Below, one piece after another: positions 42,840 through 51,564 of a stretch of 64,000 nt of DNA. How positions within the stretch are numbered: the first letter of the stretch is position 1; every line of letters begins with the position of its first letter. Source of the stretch: CAWGOF01 sp963824225 (lineage in GTDB: Bacteria; Acidobacteriota; Polarisedimenticolia; Polarisedimenticolales; Polarisedimenticolaceae); the NCBI GenBank assembly GCA_963824225.1, contig CAWGOF010000001.1:124001-188000 (forward strand). The letters are read 5' to 3'. The notes beneath the pieces were generated by a model. That model did no database searches and was not told where the DNA came from. It saw only the letters and a program-made list of their open reading frames with translations. The translations under genes and the position numbers were made by a program.

Positions 42840-43628
42840 CTACGACCCGGATCCTACGATCAGAGGGATGGGCTGTCGTCCGTCGCCGACCCGCCAGTGC
42901 CCGCTCGCGCGGTCCTTCGTGATGAGGATGGCCCGCTCGACGCCGTCGCGCGAATGGATCCCCGTCCAGGCGCCGTCGGAGGGGACGACGCGGACCGGCT
43001 CGACCGCGGGCCCGAGCAGCTGGCAGTAGGCATCGAGAACGGCGCGTGGAGTTCGAGCGACGACCTCGGTCGGTCGGCCCTCGGCGTCGGCCCGGACGGT
43101 TGCGGCCACCTCGATCGAGGGGGTCGCGTGGCGCGGCACGGGCCGCGAGAATGCCCGGCCCTCCGGCGTGGCCGGCCCGTCGACGCCGAGCGTCTCTCGC
43201 TCGAGCCAGACCGCGGCGCCGAGGACACAGGCGAGGAGTGCCGCTGCGATCGGGACCAAGAGGGCCCGACGCGCCTTCCGCGGCCCGACCACGAGGAACC
43301 GGGGCGATCGCGGTCGCTCGAGGCGCAGGGCCCTCGTCAGCAGGATCCGATTGTCGGCGACGAGCATCGCGCCGCGCGCGGAAAGACCGAACCGGAGAGC
43401 GAGCCGGAGAGCGTACTGAACACGGCTCCCGCGCTCCACCGCCTGGCGCACGGAGAGGTAACCCCTGACCACCGCAGAATAGAAGCCCCGGTCGTAGGGC
43501 AGCTTCTCTCTGGCTGTCCTGGCAGGGTCGGTGTCGGGTTCCGAACGGACCTGACGAGCCGCGGCCCCCCTAACGATCTCGAATCCGGTTTCGGGGCACC
43601 CCTCCGGTGCATCACTACGGGCGTCCAT
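42840..43628 (-). CDS. Single-pass membrane protein of unknown function, next to minor pilins
   Basis: 262 aa. A basic cytoplasmic region of about 115 residues with LPYDRGFYSAVVRGYLSVRQAVERGSRVQY (partly shown), one membrane segment (RRALLVPIAAALLACVLGAAVW), then a periplasmic domain ending IHSRDGVERAILITKDRASG. It starts 12 bp after the pilX-like gene and is probably the last cistron of the minor-pilin operon. No known family. A role in pilus assembly is an inference from position only. Confidence 0.6.
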   Translation of the reverse strand: MDARSDAPEGCPETGFEIVRGAAARQVRSEPDTDPARTAREKLPYDRGFYSAVVRGYLSVRQAVERGSRVQYALRLALRFGLSARGAMLVADNRILLTRALRLERPRSPRFLVVGPRKARRALLVPIAAALLACVLGAAVWLERETLGVDGPATPEGRAFSRPVPRHATPSIEVAATVRADAEGRPTEVVARTPRAVLDAYCQLLGPAVEPVRVVPSDGAWTGIHSRDGVERAILITKDRASGHWRVGDGRQPIPLIVGSGS

Positions 43629-43640
43629 CGTCGCCTCAGG

Positions 43641-44840
43641 TCACCACGCTTCGGTCCAGGTCCCCTGGATCCACGCGAACTGTGGCTCTCCTCCTCCCGA
43701 TGACAGCCCGTCGTCGTACACGATGCTCCCGTTGCCCTCGAGCGAGAGCTGGAGGCCGATGAACGAGCCGTGCCTGTGGCCATCGCCGGCGAGTTGCAGG
43801 TTGTTCGTCGGTGCGTAGACCGTGAACCACGAGTCCAGCGTTCCGGCGATGTACCAGTCGGTCGTCGTCTCGCCGCAGCCCCAGATCTGCAGCGACTCGG
43901 CGGTGTTGTTCGGGTTGGAGATGCCGCCGCCGGTCATCGTCACGCTGCCCGACACGTAGATGTCCACGGTCGCGCCGGCGGGGATCGTGAGGATCCCGCT
44001 GCCCGACTTCGAGATCTGGGAGAACCGGTAGTCGCCCGAGGGGAACACCGTGGTGCTGGCCCCGGCAATGACGAGTGTCCCGGTTGTCGCATCGAAGGTG
44101 ACGTTGGGCCCGGAGGGGGCGGGGCCCCACGGGATCGAGGGGCAGGGGATCGGCGGAAAGGTCAGGGGAGCAGCCCCCTGGGTCGCCGTTCCGGTCACGA
44201 AGCGGCTCGGGTTGGTGATCGTGGATCCCGCCGAGGCGGAGCCGTGGACCTTGGGCCCCCGTCCCTCGAAGCTCATGGCGCCGTTCGTTCCCGCCGCACC
44301 GATGATCTCGGATGCCCCGACAGCCGACAGGGCGCTGACGCCGAAGGCCGCAAAGGGGTAGGGCCATCCCGGCGGTGCGCTCTCCTCGTGTCCGATGATC
44401 TGCACCACACGCATCGCGGACCCGTAGGTCCCGGTGGACGTGACGATGACATATCCATCCGTGTCGTCCGTCGCGCCGCCGCCGTCCGCGGGGATCGAGC
44501 CCCGAGGGAAGTCGGGCGAGACGTTGTTCTCCACCGTCACGCTGTAGGAGCCTCCTCCGAGGTCCTCGCTCGTGAACAGGGCCCCACCGGACTCCAGCAG
44601 GGTATCCAGGGACCGGTCGGGCAGCTCCGCGATCGCGTGCTCGAGGCCGGCCTCGGCCACGTGGAACGCCCTCGCGCCCTCGAGGTCGTTGCCGGAGATC
44701 CTCCGGTCGCTCACGGCGATGGTGGCCACCGTGGTTCCCAGGAGCAGCAGAACGACCGCCATGAGGAGCGCCATCACCAGGGCCATGCCGCGCTCCCGCG
44801 ACCCGTCCGAGCGATCTTCCGGACCCCTCAGTACTCGCAC
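43641..44840 (-). CDS. PilX-like minor pilin with a large C-terminal domain
   Basis: 399 aa. The N-terminus RERGMALVMALLMAVVLLLLG is a PilX-type signal/anchor helix, followed by DLEGARAFHVAEAGLEHAIAEL, typical of the pilus assembly PilX N-terminal domain. A long beta-rich C-terminal domain with GAST-rich repeats follows (PSGDYRFSQISKSGSGILTI, TMTGGGISNPNN). GTG start, overlapping the pilW-like gene by 13 bp. Expected to prime or tip the type IV pilus. Confidence 0.75.
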   Translation of the reverse strand: MRVLRGPEDRSDGSRERGMALVMALLMAVVLLLLGTTVATIAVSDRRISGNDLEGARAFHVAEAGLEHAIAELPDRSLDTLLESGGALFTSEDLGGGSYSVTVENNVSPDFPRGSIPADGGGATDDTDGYVIVTSTGTYGSAMRVVQIIGHEESAPPGWPYPFAAFGVSALSAVGASEIIGAAGTNGAMSFEGRGPKVHGSASAGSTITNPSRFVTGTATQGAAPLTFPPIPCPSIPWGPAPSGPNVTFDATTGTLVIAGASTTVFPSGDYRFSQISKSGSGILTIPAGATVDIYVSGSVTMTGGGISNPNNTAESLQIWGCGETTTDWYIAGTLDSWFTVYAPTNNLQLAGDGHRHGSFIGLQLSLEGNGSIVYDDGLSSGGGEPQFAWIQGTWTEAW

Positions 44841-45433
44841 AAGTTCCTCACCCTCACGTCCACCACGAGCGGCATCGAGGCCTCGTGGCCGACCGTGGAC
44901 GCGGTCGTCACGAGCGCCACCGTGATCCGCCGGATGTCGCCGAGGCTCGAGGTCGAAACCGGCGCCGATAGCTCCGTGTCGTTCCCGTCGTGGTAGGAGA
45001 AGCCGAGCGCCGAGAAACCCGCGCCGAGCAGGTCCGACGTCGCGGCAGGAAAGCTCGTCCCGTTCCAGGAAGAGACCTCGCGGAGGAGGCGATCTGCCGC
45101 GAGGCCGAACGTCACCTTGTCCAGCGTTCCATCGCGGTCCACGTCGCCGACCATGGTGAGTCGGCTCGCCTCCGCGGTCTGGATCGCCCGCGGGCTCGGA
45201 AGTGTGGGGATGACGCCGGAGAGGTCGTAGCCCGAGACGCGGATCTCTCGCGCGATCCGGTCCAGCGCGACCCGCCCGTGCTGCTGGACCTCCGCCCGGC
45301 TGCGCGCCCGGGCCGAGACGACCTGGAGGGTCGCGAGGCAGGTGAACGCCCCGACCATGAGCAGGCTGAGAAGGGCGAGGGCCACCACGGCCTCGAGCAG
45401 GCTGAAACCGCGCTCCGCCCGGCGGGGTGTCAT
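44828..45433 (-). CDS. PilW-like minor pilin
   Basis: 201 aa. Class III-type prepilin leader RRAERGFSLLEAVVALALLSLL with Gly at the cleavage position and Glu at +5. QQHGRVALDRIAREIRVSGYDL is the PilW hallmark. ATG overlaps the pilV-like stop (ATGA). Processed by prepilin peptidase, which is not in this window. Confidence 0.8.
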   Translation of the reverse strand: MTPRRAERGFSLLEAVVALALLSLLMVGAFTCLATLQVVSARARSRAEVQQHGRVALDRIAREIRVSGYDLSGVIPTLPSPRAIQTAEASRLTMVGDVDRDGTLDKVTFGLAADRLLREVSSWNGTSFPAATSDLLGAGFSALGFSYHDGNDTELSAPVSTSSLGDIRRITVALVTTASTVGHEASMPLVVDVRVRNLCEY

Positions 45434-45798
45434 GTTCCGGCGATCAGGGCCACGACCTGCGTGGTGAGGCCCGAGGGGGTTGTGACCGTCACGGTCACCT
45501 TCTTGACGCCCGCGCGGGGTACGTCGTCCTCGATGGTCGTGGTCCGCACGTAGCCGGCATAGGTCCCGTCCAGCGTCTCGGTCGTCGTTCCCGCGTCGAG
45601 GGAGACCGACGCGTGGGCTTGGTTCCTCAGCCACTCGATCCGCTGATGGCCCTGCGCCACGGCTGCCGTCGCCTGGTGACTCCGCTCCAGCGTGCGGTAG
45701 GCCGTCGCTGCGAGCGCCGCCGCGGGCACGAGCATCACCATCACGAGGCTCGCGGCGAGCAGCACCTCCACGAGGCTGAACCCTTCTTGGCCCTTCAT
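45430..45798 (-). CDS. PilV-like minor pilin
   Basis: 122 aa. Prepilin leader MKGQEGFSLVEVLLAASLVM, then a helical stalk with AYRTLERSHQATAAVAQGHQRIEWLR. The short globular part is beta-rich (GVKKVTVTVTTPSGLTT). ATG overlaps the fimT-like stop (ATGA) and its stop overlaps pilW. Confidence 0.78.
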   Translation of the reverse strand: MKGQEGFSLVEVLLAASLVMVMLVPAAALAATAYRTLERSHQATAAVAQGHQRIEWLRNQAHASVSLDAGTTTETLDGTYAGYVRTTTIEDDVPRAGVKKVTVTVTTPSGLTTQVVALIAGT

Positions 45799-46403
45799 GG
45801 CATCCCCGTGCTGCCTGCCGCGCTGATCTCGATGACCCGGGCGCCACCTTCCGCGTCGGCGACGGCGACCCGGACAGGGAAGCTCGCCGCCGTGCAGGTG
45901 TTCACGGACTCGCCCTTCGTATCGAACATGACCCCGCCAAGGAGGTCGCCGTCCGCGTCGCGAATGGACTCGATGCGAATACCCGGGTACTCCCGGCCGA
46001 GATCGAACCAGCCCGCGACGACGTCCGTGCCGTCCTCGGCCTGACTCGGGTCTGGGTAGTTGCAGGATCCCGAGGCGTCCCGGACGATGCGGTACGCCGC
46101 CGGGTTGCCGCCGAGATCCGGGTCGCCGCCCCAATGCAAGCCGAACACGCCATGCCGCGTCACGGCCAGGCTCTGTGTCGCTCGAATCTCCGCCAGGACA
46201 CGGCGTACGGCCCCATCGCGGCGCCGGGTGAGAAGCACGTTCCGAGTCGAGTCGAGCGCGGCGAGGCCCACCACCGCGAGCACCAGGACGAGCACCAGCA
46301 ACTCGACGATGGCGAGGCCGGACTCGCCACGCCGGCCGCATCCCCGCGCCGATCGGAGGACGCGTCTCGTTTTCGGTCGCGACTGCAGAGCCATCGAACC
46401 CAT
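45795..46403 (-). CDS. FimT/GspH-like minor pilin
   Basis: 202 aa. Prepilin leader RRGESGLAIVELLVLVLVLAVVG with Gly at -1, Leu instead of Phe at +1 and Glu at +5. Then a GspH-like region (RRVLAEIRATQSLAVTRHGV, ...GSCNYPDPSQA) with two cysteines. First gene of the four-gene minor-pilin operon. AAGGATC precedes the ATG at 46403; an in-frame start 16 codons upstream is less likely. No major pilin, pilY1 or prepilin peptidase is adjacent. Confidence 0.75.
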   Translation of the reverse strand: MGSMALQSRPKTRRVLRSARGCGRRGESGLAIVELLVLVLVLAVVGLAALDSTRNVLLTRRRDGAVRRVLAEIRATQSLAVTRHGVFGLHWGGDPDLGGNPAAYRIVRDASGSCNYPDPSQAEDGTDVVAGWFDLGREYPGIRIESIRDADGDLLGGVMFDTKGESVNTCTAASFPVRVAVADAEGGARVIEISAAGSTGMP

Positions 46404-46481
46404 GGCGGGATCCTTGAATGTTCCTGGAAGGTCCGAACGGACCCGGGGCATTGCAAGCGGAAAGTTGACGCGTGGAGAGTG

Positions 46482-47199
46482 CTACGCCTCGGGAACGTGC
46501 TCTCCCCTGAGCAGGACCACCGCTGCCCAGAGATCCCAGAGCACGACGAGCCCGAACGCGTGCTCGGCGACTTCCTGGAACTCACCGAGGTGCGGGGCCG
46601 CCGCCGTGACGACGCCGAAGAGGACGCCGGCCGCTGCCGCCACGAATCCCGACAGGCCGAACCAAGTCGAGGCGACACCGGCACGGAGAACGGCAACGGA
46701 ATAGAGTGCGACACCGACACCGAGCAGCACGTTAGAGACCGCCTGCTGCACGCCGATAGTGGCACTTACCGTCCGTCCCAGCGACTCGAGCGCCGGGCGA
46801 GTGGCCGCATCGGCTGCTCCATACTCCGTTGGGAACTGTCGTACGAAGGCCACCACCGCCGCATCCTGCACGATGCCGACGAGTATCCCCGACGAAAAGG
46901 CGACGAGCGCCCACAACGCAACTCTTCTCGCCGGTCGCGTCAGGTAGTAGAGGCCGACGCCTTGGCCAACGGCGAAAACGGCATAGGCCAGGAAGAGCCA
47001 CTCCCGAACGAGATAGTGCGGCTGCCGCTGCACGAAATTTGAGAAGTCAAGGCTGGTGCGCAGAGGGATTTCCTGTCCGCCTAGACCGTAAACCGCCGCC
47101 GACCACGGCTCCGGTCAGCCCGGCTAACACGCCCAAGAGCGTGCAAGCGCCACCGGCCTTGACGACTGCGCTATGGTTCGTTTCGCTTGCAGGTCTCAC
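46482..47199 (-). pseudogene. Multi-pass membrane protein (DUF4386-like), frameshifted
   Basis: The N-terminus (HSAVVKAGGACTLLGVLAGLTG from a GTG at 47199) is in one frame. The rest, VYGLGGQEIPLRTSLDFSNF then PHYLVREWLFLAYAVFAVGQG and several more hydrophobic helices, is in the next. A single extra base in the GCCGCCG run near 47091-47101 accounts for the shift. All six or so helices read through after correction, so the gene may be intact in the cell. Family by general resemblance only. Function unknown. Confidence 0.55.
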
Positions 47200-49105
47200 G
47201 TGTGTCCCGACCGCGTGGAGTGCACGCCCGCGACACGGTTTGCGAGCTCCGCAACCGAGCCCCGCGCGATCGCTTCGGCTCAAGGCCGGCGCAGGAAGGA
47301 TCGCTGGCGCGCTTCAGCGTTTCGACGAGACGACCCGGGTAGTGGAAACGCGACCAGGCGTCAGAAAACTCGATCGCTGTCCGGCGGTAGTGCGCATGGT
47401 GTCGGACGATGTCCCTCAACGCGGCCGCGGTCCCTCCGTCGTCGGCGGCGACGAGACCGACGGCGCCGCGGGGCGGGTCGTCCTCGACTCCGGGGCCCCT
47501 GGCATGGAAATGGAAATCCGCAGGATCGACTGCCAGCGTCGCATCGCCGAGCGCGTTGCTCCAGGTGACGCGGATCGAGCGCACCCCGGCGCGGAGGGGC
47601 ATGAAGACAGGGACGGGAGAGTCCCGGCGGGAGCCGAGCACCTCCACGACCGTCTCCAGCGGCGTGCCGCGCGCGTCGAGCTGCTGCATCTCGATCCTCG
47701 GGAAGACCCTCGTCCCCAGCGGCGCCTTGCAGCGGAACAAGACGAAGAGGCGGCCGGCCTCCGGAGGCACCGGAAGCTCGCCCTCGACCGCCCGTGCCGC
47801 AGCGCCGAATTCCAGTCTCGAACCCTCGGACGCGTCCCGCTCCCCCACGGAGGCGTCGGTCCTCCGCCATCGGATCGACGCCGCACCGACGGAAGCGACG
47901 ACCCGGGAATCCCCCCGCAGACGATCGCGATGCTCGTAAATGCGCTCGGCAATCTGGTCAGCCATCCAGGTGCCCGCGGCCACGACGACCGGCACGCCGG
48001 CGCTGAGGAGTTCGAAGAACACGCCCGACGAGCGGAGGTAATAGTCCTCCGCCCGATAGATGCAGAGGCCGATGTCCGCGTCGAGGAGCAGCCGTACGTA
48101 ATCGGCGGAGTCGAGCGGCCAGCGGACCGCGGCGACCTTGCCGGCCTCCTCGCGTCGTCCGGGGGGGAGGGCGTGGAAGACGGCGCGCCGTCTCAGCGTT
48201 TCGGGGAGATCCTCCAGGGATCGGGCTTGGACCAAGAGCTGGAGCCGGCCCGAATTGAAGAGATCGTCCCAGACCCGATCCACGACCGCCGAGAGGTTCC
48301 CGGGGCCTTTCTCCGGCCGGATCCCGCCCAGGCAGGCGGCGCGGAGTGGGCAGGACGGCTCGCGGCGTGGCGCGGCGTGGATCGCCGGGTCCACCGGGTA
48401 GGGCAGGATCCCAGGCCGGACGACCCCCAGCTGGCCGAAATGGTCGGCAAGCGGCTCGGTCGCGGCGTAGAAATGAAGCCGAGCGTCTGGGATCGCGGAC
48501 CGGCAATCGCGGAAGACTTGGATCATTGCATCCCGGTCACAAGCCACGTCGCGCTCCGACAGGACATGGTGGTCGTAGAGCGGGAACTGGAACTGAAGAT
48601 GCCAGCCCGCCTGGGCGGCCGCGGGTTCCTCCCGGAAGAACCGGGCCAGCGCCTCCACGTCGGTGGCGGACGCGGTGGGAACGAAGACCTGATCTCCGGA
48701 GACCAGGCGGCTCCGGCGGAACACGAGCGCGACGCCGGAGGCGAAGTCCTCGATCACCCTTCGCTGACGCGCCTCCAGCCGGACCCTCAGGAGCTCGTCG
48801 CGTAGGCGGATCCAGCCGGACGAAAACCGTCCCCGCAGGCCGCGGGGCTCGACCGAACGACGCTGGGCCGCGCGGGCGCGCAGGCGAACGATGGCGGCTC
48901 GCCGGGCGTGGAAGACATGGTATCGGAACGGTGTGTGGAGCTCCCAGCCGGGCGGGATGAGGGCTGCCCTCCGGAAGCGCACGTTCGCGGCGAGGACCGG
49001 CCGGTACCCTCGCTCCTCCGCCGCCCTCAGCGTGTGGAGCGCCGTCTCGAAGAAGTGGCCCCCGGCATCTTTGAGCGAACGATCGATGAGGATGAACTTC
49101 GGCAT
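47171..49105 (-). CDS. Glycosyltransferase-like protein (GT4/GT-B C-terminal fold)
   Basis: 644 aa, no signal peptide. The start MPKFILIDRSLKDAGGHFFETALHTLRAAEERG resembles GT-B N-terminal domains that bind acceptors. The middle has LGGIRPEKGPGNLSAVVDRV and LLLDADIGLCIYRAEDYYLRSSGVFFELLSAGVPVVVAAG, the usual nucleotide-sugar-binding end. An additional C-terminal region of about 180 residues is of unknown function. Likely makes a surface glycan. It overlaps the frameshifted membrane-protein gene by 29 bp. Confidence 0.7.
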   Translation of the reverse strand: MPKFILIDRSLKDAGGHFFETALHTLRAAEERGYRPVLAANVRFRRAALIPPGWELHTPFRYHVFHARRAAIVRLRARAAQRRSVEPRGLRGRFSSGWIRLRDELLRVRLEARQRRVIEDFASGVALVFRRSRLVSGDQVFVPTASATDVEALARFFREEPAAAQAGWHLQFQFPLYDHHVLSERDVACDRDAMIQVFRDCRSAIPDARLHFYAATEPLADHFGQLGVVRPGILPYPVDPAIHAAPRREPSCPLRAACLGGIRPEKGPGNLSAVVDRVWDDLFNSGRLQLLVQARSLEDLPETLRRRAVFHALPPGRREEAGKVAAVRWPLDSADYVRLLLDADIGLCIYRAEDYYLRSSGVFFELLSAGVPVVVAAGTWMADQIAERIYEHRDRLRGDSRVVASVGAASIRWRRTDASVGERDASEGSRLEFGAAARAVEGELPVPPEAGRLFVLFRCKAPLGTRVFPRIEMQQLDARGTPLETVVEVLGSRRDSPVPVFMPLRAGVRSIRVTWSNALGDATLAVDPADFHFHARGPGVEDDPPRGAVGLVAADDGGTAAALRDIVRHHAHYRRTAIEFSDAWSRFHYPGRLVETLKRASDPSCAGLEPKRSRGARLRSSQTVSRACTPRGRDTRETCKRNEP

Positions 49106-49177
49106 TCGGTGCGGCCGACATCATAGCGGACCGCCGCCCGGCGGGATGTGGTTCGGCGCCAGCCGCGTCGACCCGCT

Positions 49178-50107
49178 ATGCTGCCCGCTGTGAACCTCAG
49201 CGAGTGGCTGGACCTGCGAGCGCTTGGCACCCAGGCGGTCGCGTTCCTGCCGCGCTTGCTCGCCGCCGCGCTGATCCTCTTCTTATTCTGGGTCGCCTAC
49301 CGCGTCACGCGACCAACGCTGCGACAGATCCTGCTGCGCGGGCATCTCGACGAAGCTCTGGTCGGATTGCTGGTCGACAACATCTACCGCGTGTCGCTGA
49401 TCGTGGTGTCGGTGGTGATTGCCGCGGGGCAGATCGGCATCAACATCCTCCCTGCGCTCGCCGGTCTCGGCGTCATCGGGATTGCGCTCGGATTCGCCGC
49501 CCAGGACTCCGTGTCGAACATGATCTCTGGATTCCTGATCTTCTGGGACAAGCCATTCGTGGTGGGTGACTACGTGAGCGTTCAGGAGCAGTACGGCCGC
49601 GTGACCGAGATCACCCTCCGCACCACCCGCGTCCGGACTCCGTCCAACAGCTACGTGGTGATTCCCAACCGCAAGATGATCGAATCCACGCTGATCAATC
49701 ACAGCCAGCACGGGGGCACGCGCGTCGAAATCCCGGTCACCATCGCGAATGAGGAGAGCGTCGACAAGGCGCGGCGCGTCCTGCTCTCCGCCGCGGCGAC
49801 GGTCGAGGGCGTGGCGTCGAATCCCGGGCCAGACGTGGTCGTGGCGGCCCTGGGAACGGTGGGCATCGATTTGCGTGTCCGCGTGTGGATCGACGATGCG
49901 GCGCTCGAGCGCCCCGTACTCTTCCGCGTCACCGAGGCGTGCAAGGAAGCCCTCGATCGGGCGAAGGTGGAGACGCCCTCTCCACAGATTCAGTTGCTCC
50001 TCGATGTGGACCCCGCGACGGCCCGGTCGAGGAGCTCGATCCCGCTTCGACCGCCGAAGCCTTCCGAATCCGGAGAAGATGAAACCTCAGGAGGAAGCCA
50101 CGGGTAG
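49178..50107 (+). CDS. MscS-family mechanosensitive channel
   Basis: 309 aa. Three hydrophobic segments; the pore helix LPALAGLGVIGIALGFAAQDSVSNMISGFLIF is the MscS TM3 signature. It is followed by KPFVVGDYV and the beta domain with TLRTTRVRTPSNSYVVIPNRKM. Opens under membrane tension to release solutes in hypo-osmotic shock. GTG twelve bases in is an alternative start. A small membrane protein gene follows after 3 bp. Confidence 0.9.
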   Translation: MLPAVNLSEWLDLRALGTQAVAFLPRLLAAALILFLFWVAYRVTRPTLRQILLRGHLDEALVGLLVDNIYRVSLIVVSVVIAAGQIGINILPALAGLGVIGIALGFAAQDSVSNMISGFLIFWDKPFVVGDYVSVQEQYGRVTEITLRTTRVRTPSNSYVVIPNRKMIESTLINHSQHGGTRVEIPVTIANEESVDKARRVLLSAAATVEGVASNPGPDVVVAALGTVGIDLRVRVWIDDAALERPVLFRVTEACKEALDRAKVETPSPQIQLLLDVDPATARSRSSIPLRPPKPSESGEDETSGGSHG

Positions 50108-50110
50108 GCC

Positions 50111-50491
50111 GTGGCATTGTGGTTGATCGGGATTATCGCAGGCCTGTGGAGTTCGATCGGTGTGCTGTCCTTCCTGCTCACTCAGATGAACGTCGAAGCT
50201 GTCATGAGCCGGTTTCCTCCGCAGCAACGCGAGTACTTCGAATCGTTCCCGTTGTGGACCGTTGCGTTCTGGGCGATCGGCGTGTTCGGTGGCAACCGCC
50301 TCGCGTTTCCTGTCTTGCTCGCCTCCGTGATCGGAGCGATCGTTTTCAATCTCGGCGGCTTGTTTCTTCTTGGCGGGATCGAGGTGATGGGCGGAACGAG
50401 TGATTTGGTTCTCACCCTAGTCCCCATTATCTTCGCCGCATTCCTGGCGTATTACGCTCGTGCGATGAGCAAGAAGGGCGTGCTCGGCTAG
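50111..50491 (+). CDS. Small four-helix membrane protein
   Basis: 126 aa with four hydrophobic segments and a loop FPPQQREYFESFPLWTVAFWAIGVFGG. This layout occurs in a small uncharacterised family annotated in databases as sugar-transporter-like, without experimental support that I know of. It starts with GTG 3 bp after mscS and is likely cotranscribed. Confidence 0.65.
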   Translation: MALWLIGIIAGLWSSIGVLSFLLTQMNVEAVMSRFPPQQREYFESFPLWTVAFWAIGVFGGNRLAFPVLLASVIGAIVFNLGGLFLLGGIEVMGGTSDLVLTLVPIIFAAFLAYYARAMSKKGVLG

Positions 50492-50498
50492 CTCGATC

Positions 50499-50852
50499 TT
50501 GCTGCGACCAAGCGACACCTGCTCCTCTACACGCTGCTTTGTGTCTTGCCGATACCGGTACTCGCTCAAACCACAGCGTCAAGCGAAGCGTTCGGATCAA
50601 GACTGGGAAGATCGCGTGACGTCCACAGACCCGAAGGTCCGGGCGATCGCTGAAGCCGCCCTGGTCCAAGCTGCGGCGCGTTTGCTGCCTTTGCTGAGAC
50701 GATTCTTCAACCGTCGCAAGGAAGGCCTGGATCTGGAGACTCTTGAAATCATCCGGCGGATCGGTCCGCCGGCCGTTCCACTGCTCGTTGAACTGATTCA
50801 TGCGATCAGTCCCAACGGCCAGGGAGACGCGTGGTGGGAACACCCGTGGTGA
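50499..50852 (+). pseudogene. Fragment of a secreted helical-repeat (HEAT-like) protein
   Basis: A signal-peptide-like run (KRHLLLYTLLCVLPIPVLAQ) is in one frame and the repeat region (DPKVRAIAEAALVQAAARLLPLL, ETLEIIRRIGPPAVPLLVELI) in another. The latter ends in ...DAWWEHPW right where the PQQ fragment begins in the third frame. It looks like a damaged gene fused to another fragment. Confidence 0.45.
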
Positions 50853-51157
50853 AGGACGGTCTGCTGTACGTTGGGGACCTGGGCGGGACAGTTCATTGTC
50901 TGGACGTGGCAACGGGCGCCCACGTCTGGAAGCACGAGACGAACGAGGCCATCTGGGGTTGTCTCCTGCTCGCTGGCGACCGGCTGTACGTTGGGACCAT
51001 TGAAGGCAGCATGACCGTTCTTCGTGCCGGGCGGCGAAAGGAACTGCTGGCGCAGATCGAGATGGCTGCGCCGCTCTATTCGTGTCCGGCGCTGATCGGC
51101 GATGCGCTTTATCTGGCCACCGCGCGCCGGTTGTACCTCATCGCGGCAAAGCCTTGA
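50831..51157 (+). pseudogene. 3' fragment of a PQQ/beta-propeller repeat protein
   Basis: 108 codons: VVGTPVVKDGLLYVGDLGGT, VHCLDVATGAHVWKHETNEAI, LLLAGDRLYVGTIEGSMTVL and LYLATARRLYLIAAKP are PQQ-like propeller blades. Full-length members have many blades and a signal peptide, absent here. The start GTG is internal to a blade. The 5' part was probably lost by deletion joining it to the preceding fragment. Confidence 0.65.
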
Positions 51158-51229
51158 TCCTAGGAACGGTAGTCAACACACCGCGGCCAAGCCCCAAGCG
51201 CGTCGCCAAGCCTCGATGATTTCCCGCCC

Positions 51230-51475
51230 TTATGGCTGGTAATCCTCGCAGCAAAAGTATTTCACCGTGCAGGTTGTTCCGCTGACGGTGACGCGCCTGA
51301 TGATCACGTCCTCGCCCTGTTCGCAGACGAAGGTGACGTTGTCGCAAGTGGATGTGGCTGCATCCCAGGTGCCATCGGCATATTTGGGGCCGTGGCAGGT
51401 GGGCGCCGGCACCGCCGCCGCCCCGAGCAGCACGAGCACGGCGAGCGCGAGAGCGAGAGTGAGTCGAGTACGCAT
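51230..51475 (-). CDS. Small secreted Cys-containing protein
   Basis: 81 aa. A good Shine-Dalgarno (AGGAGGAATCC) precedes the ATG. Signal peptide MRTRLTLALALAVLVLLGAA; mature part of about 55 residues with six cysteines (TCHGPKYADG, TSTCDNVTFVCEQG, GTTCTVKYFCCEDYQP). Likely a disulfide-stabilised exported miniprotein. Family unknown. Confidence 0.65.
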   Translation of the reverse strand: MRTRLTLALALAVLVLLGAAAVPAPTCHGPKYADGTWDAATSTCDNVTFVCEQGEDVIIRRVTVSGTTCTVKYFCCEDYQP

Positions 51476-51564
51476 GGATTCCTCCTGGCGGCGGCCGCGG
51501 GCATCGCGGGCGCTCGCCATCCAAGGAGTCCGGACGTCGGCTGTTTGCCCCCCCGAGTGACAGG

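Noticed and set aside
42791..42858. Direct repeat CCGGATCCTACG, 56 bp apart
   Set aside because: Twelve bases, one copy inside a coding tail. No further structure, possibly chance.
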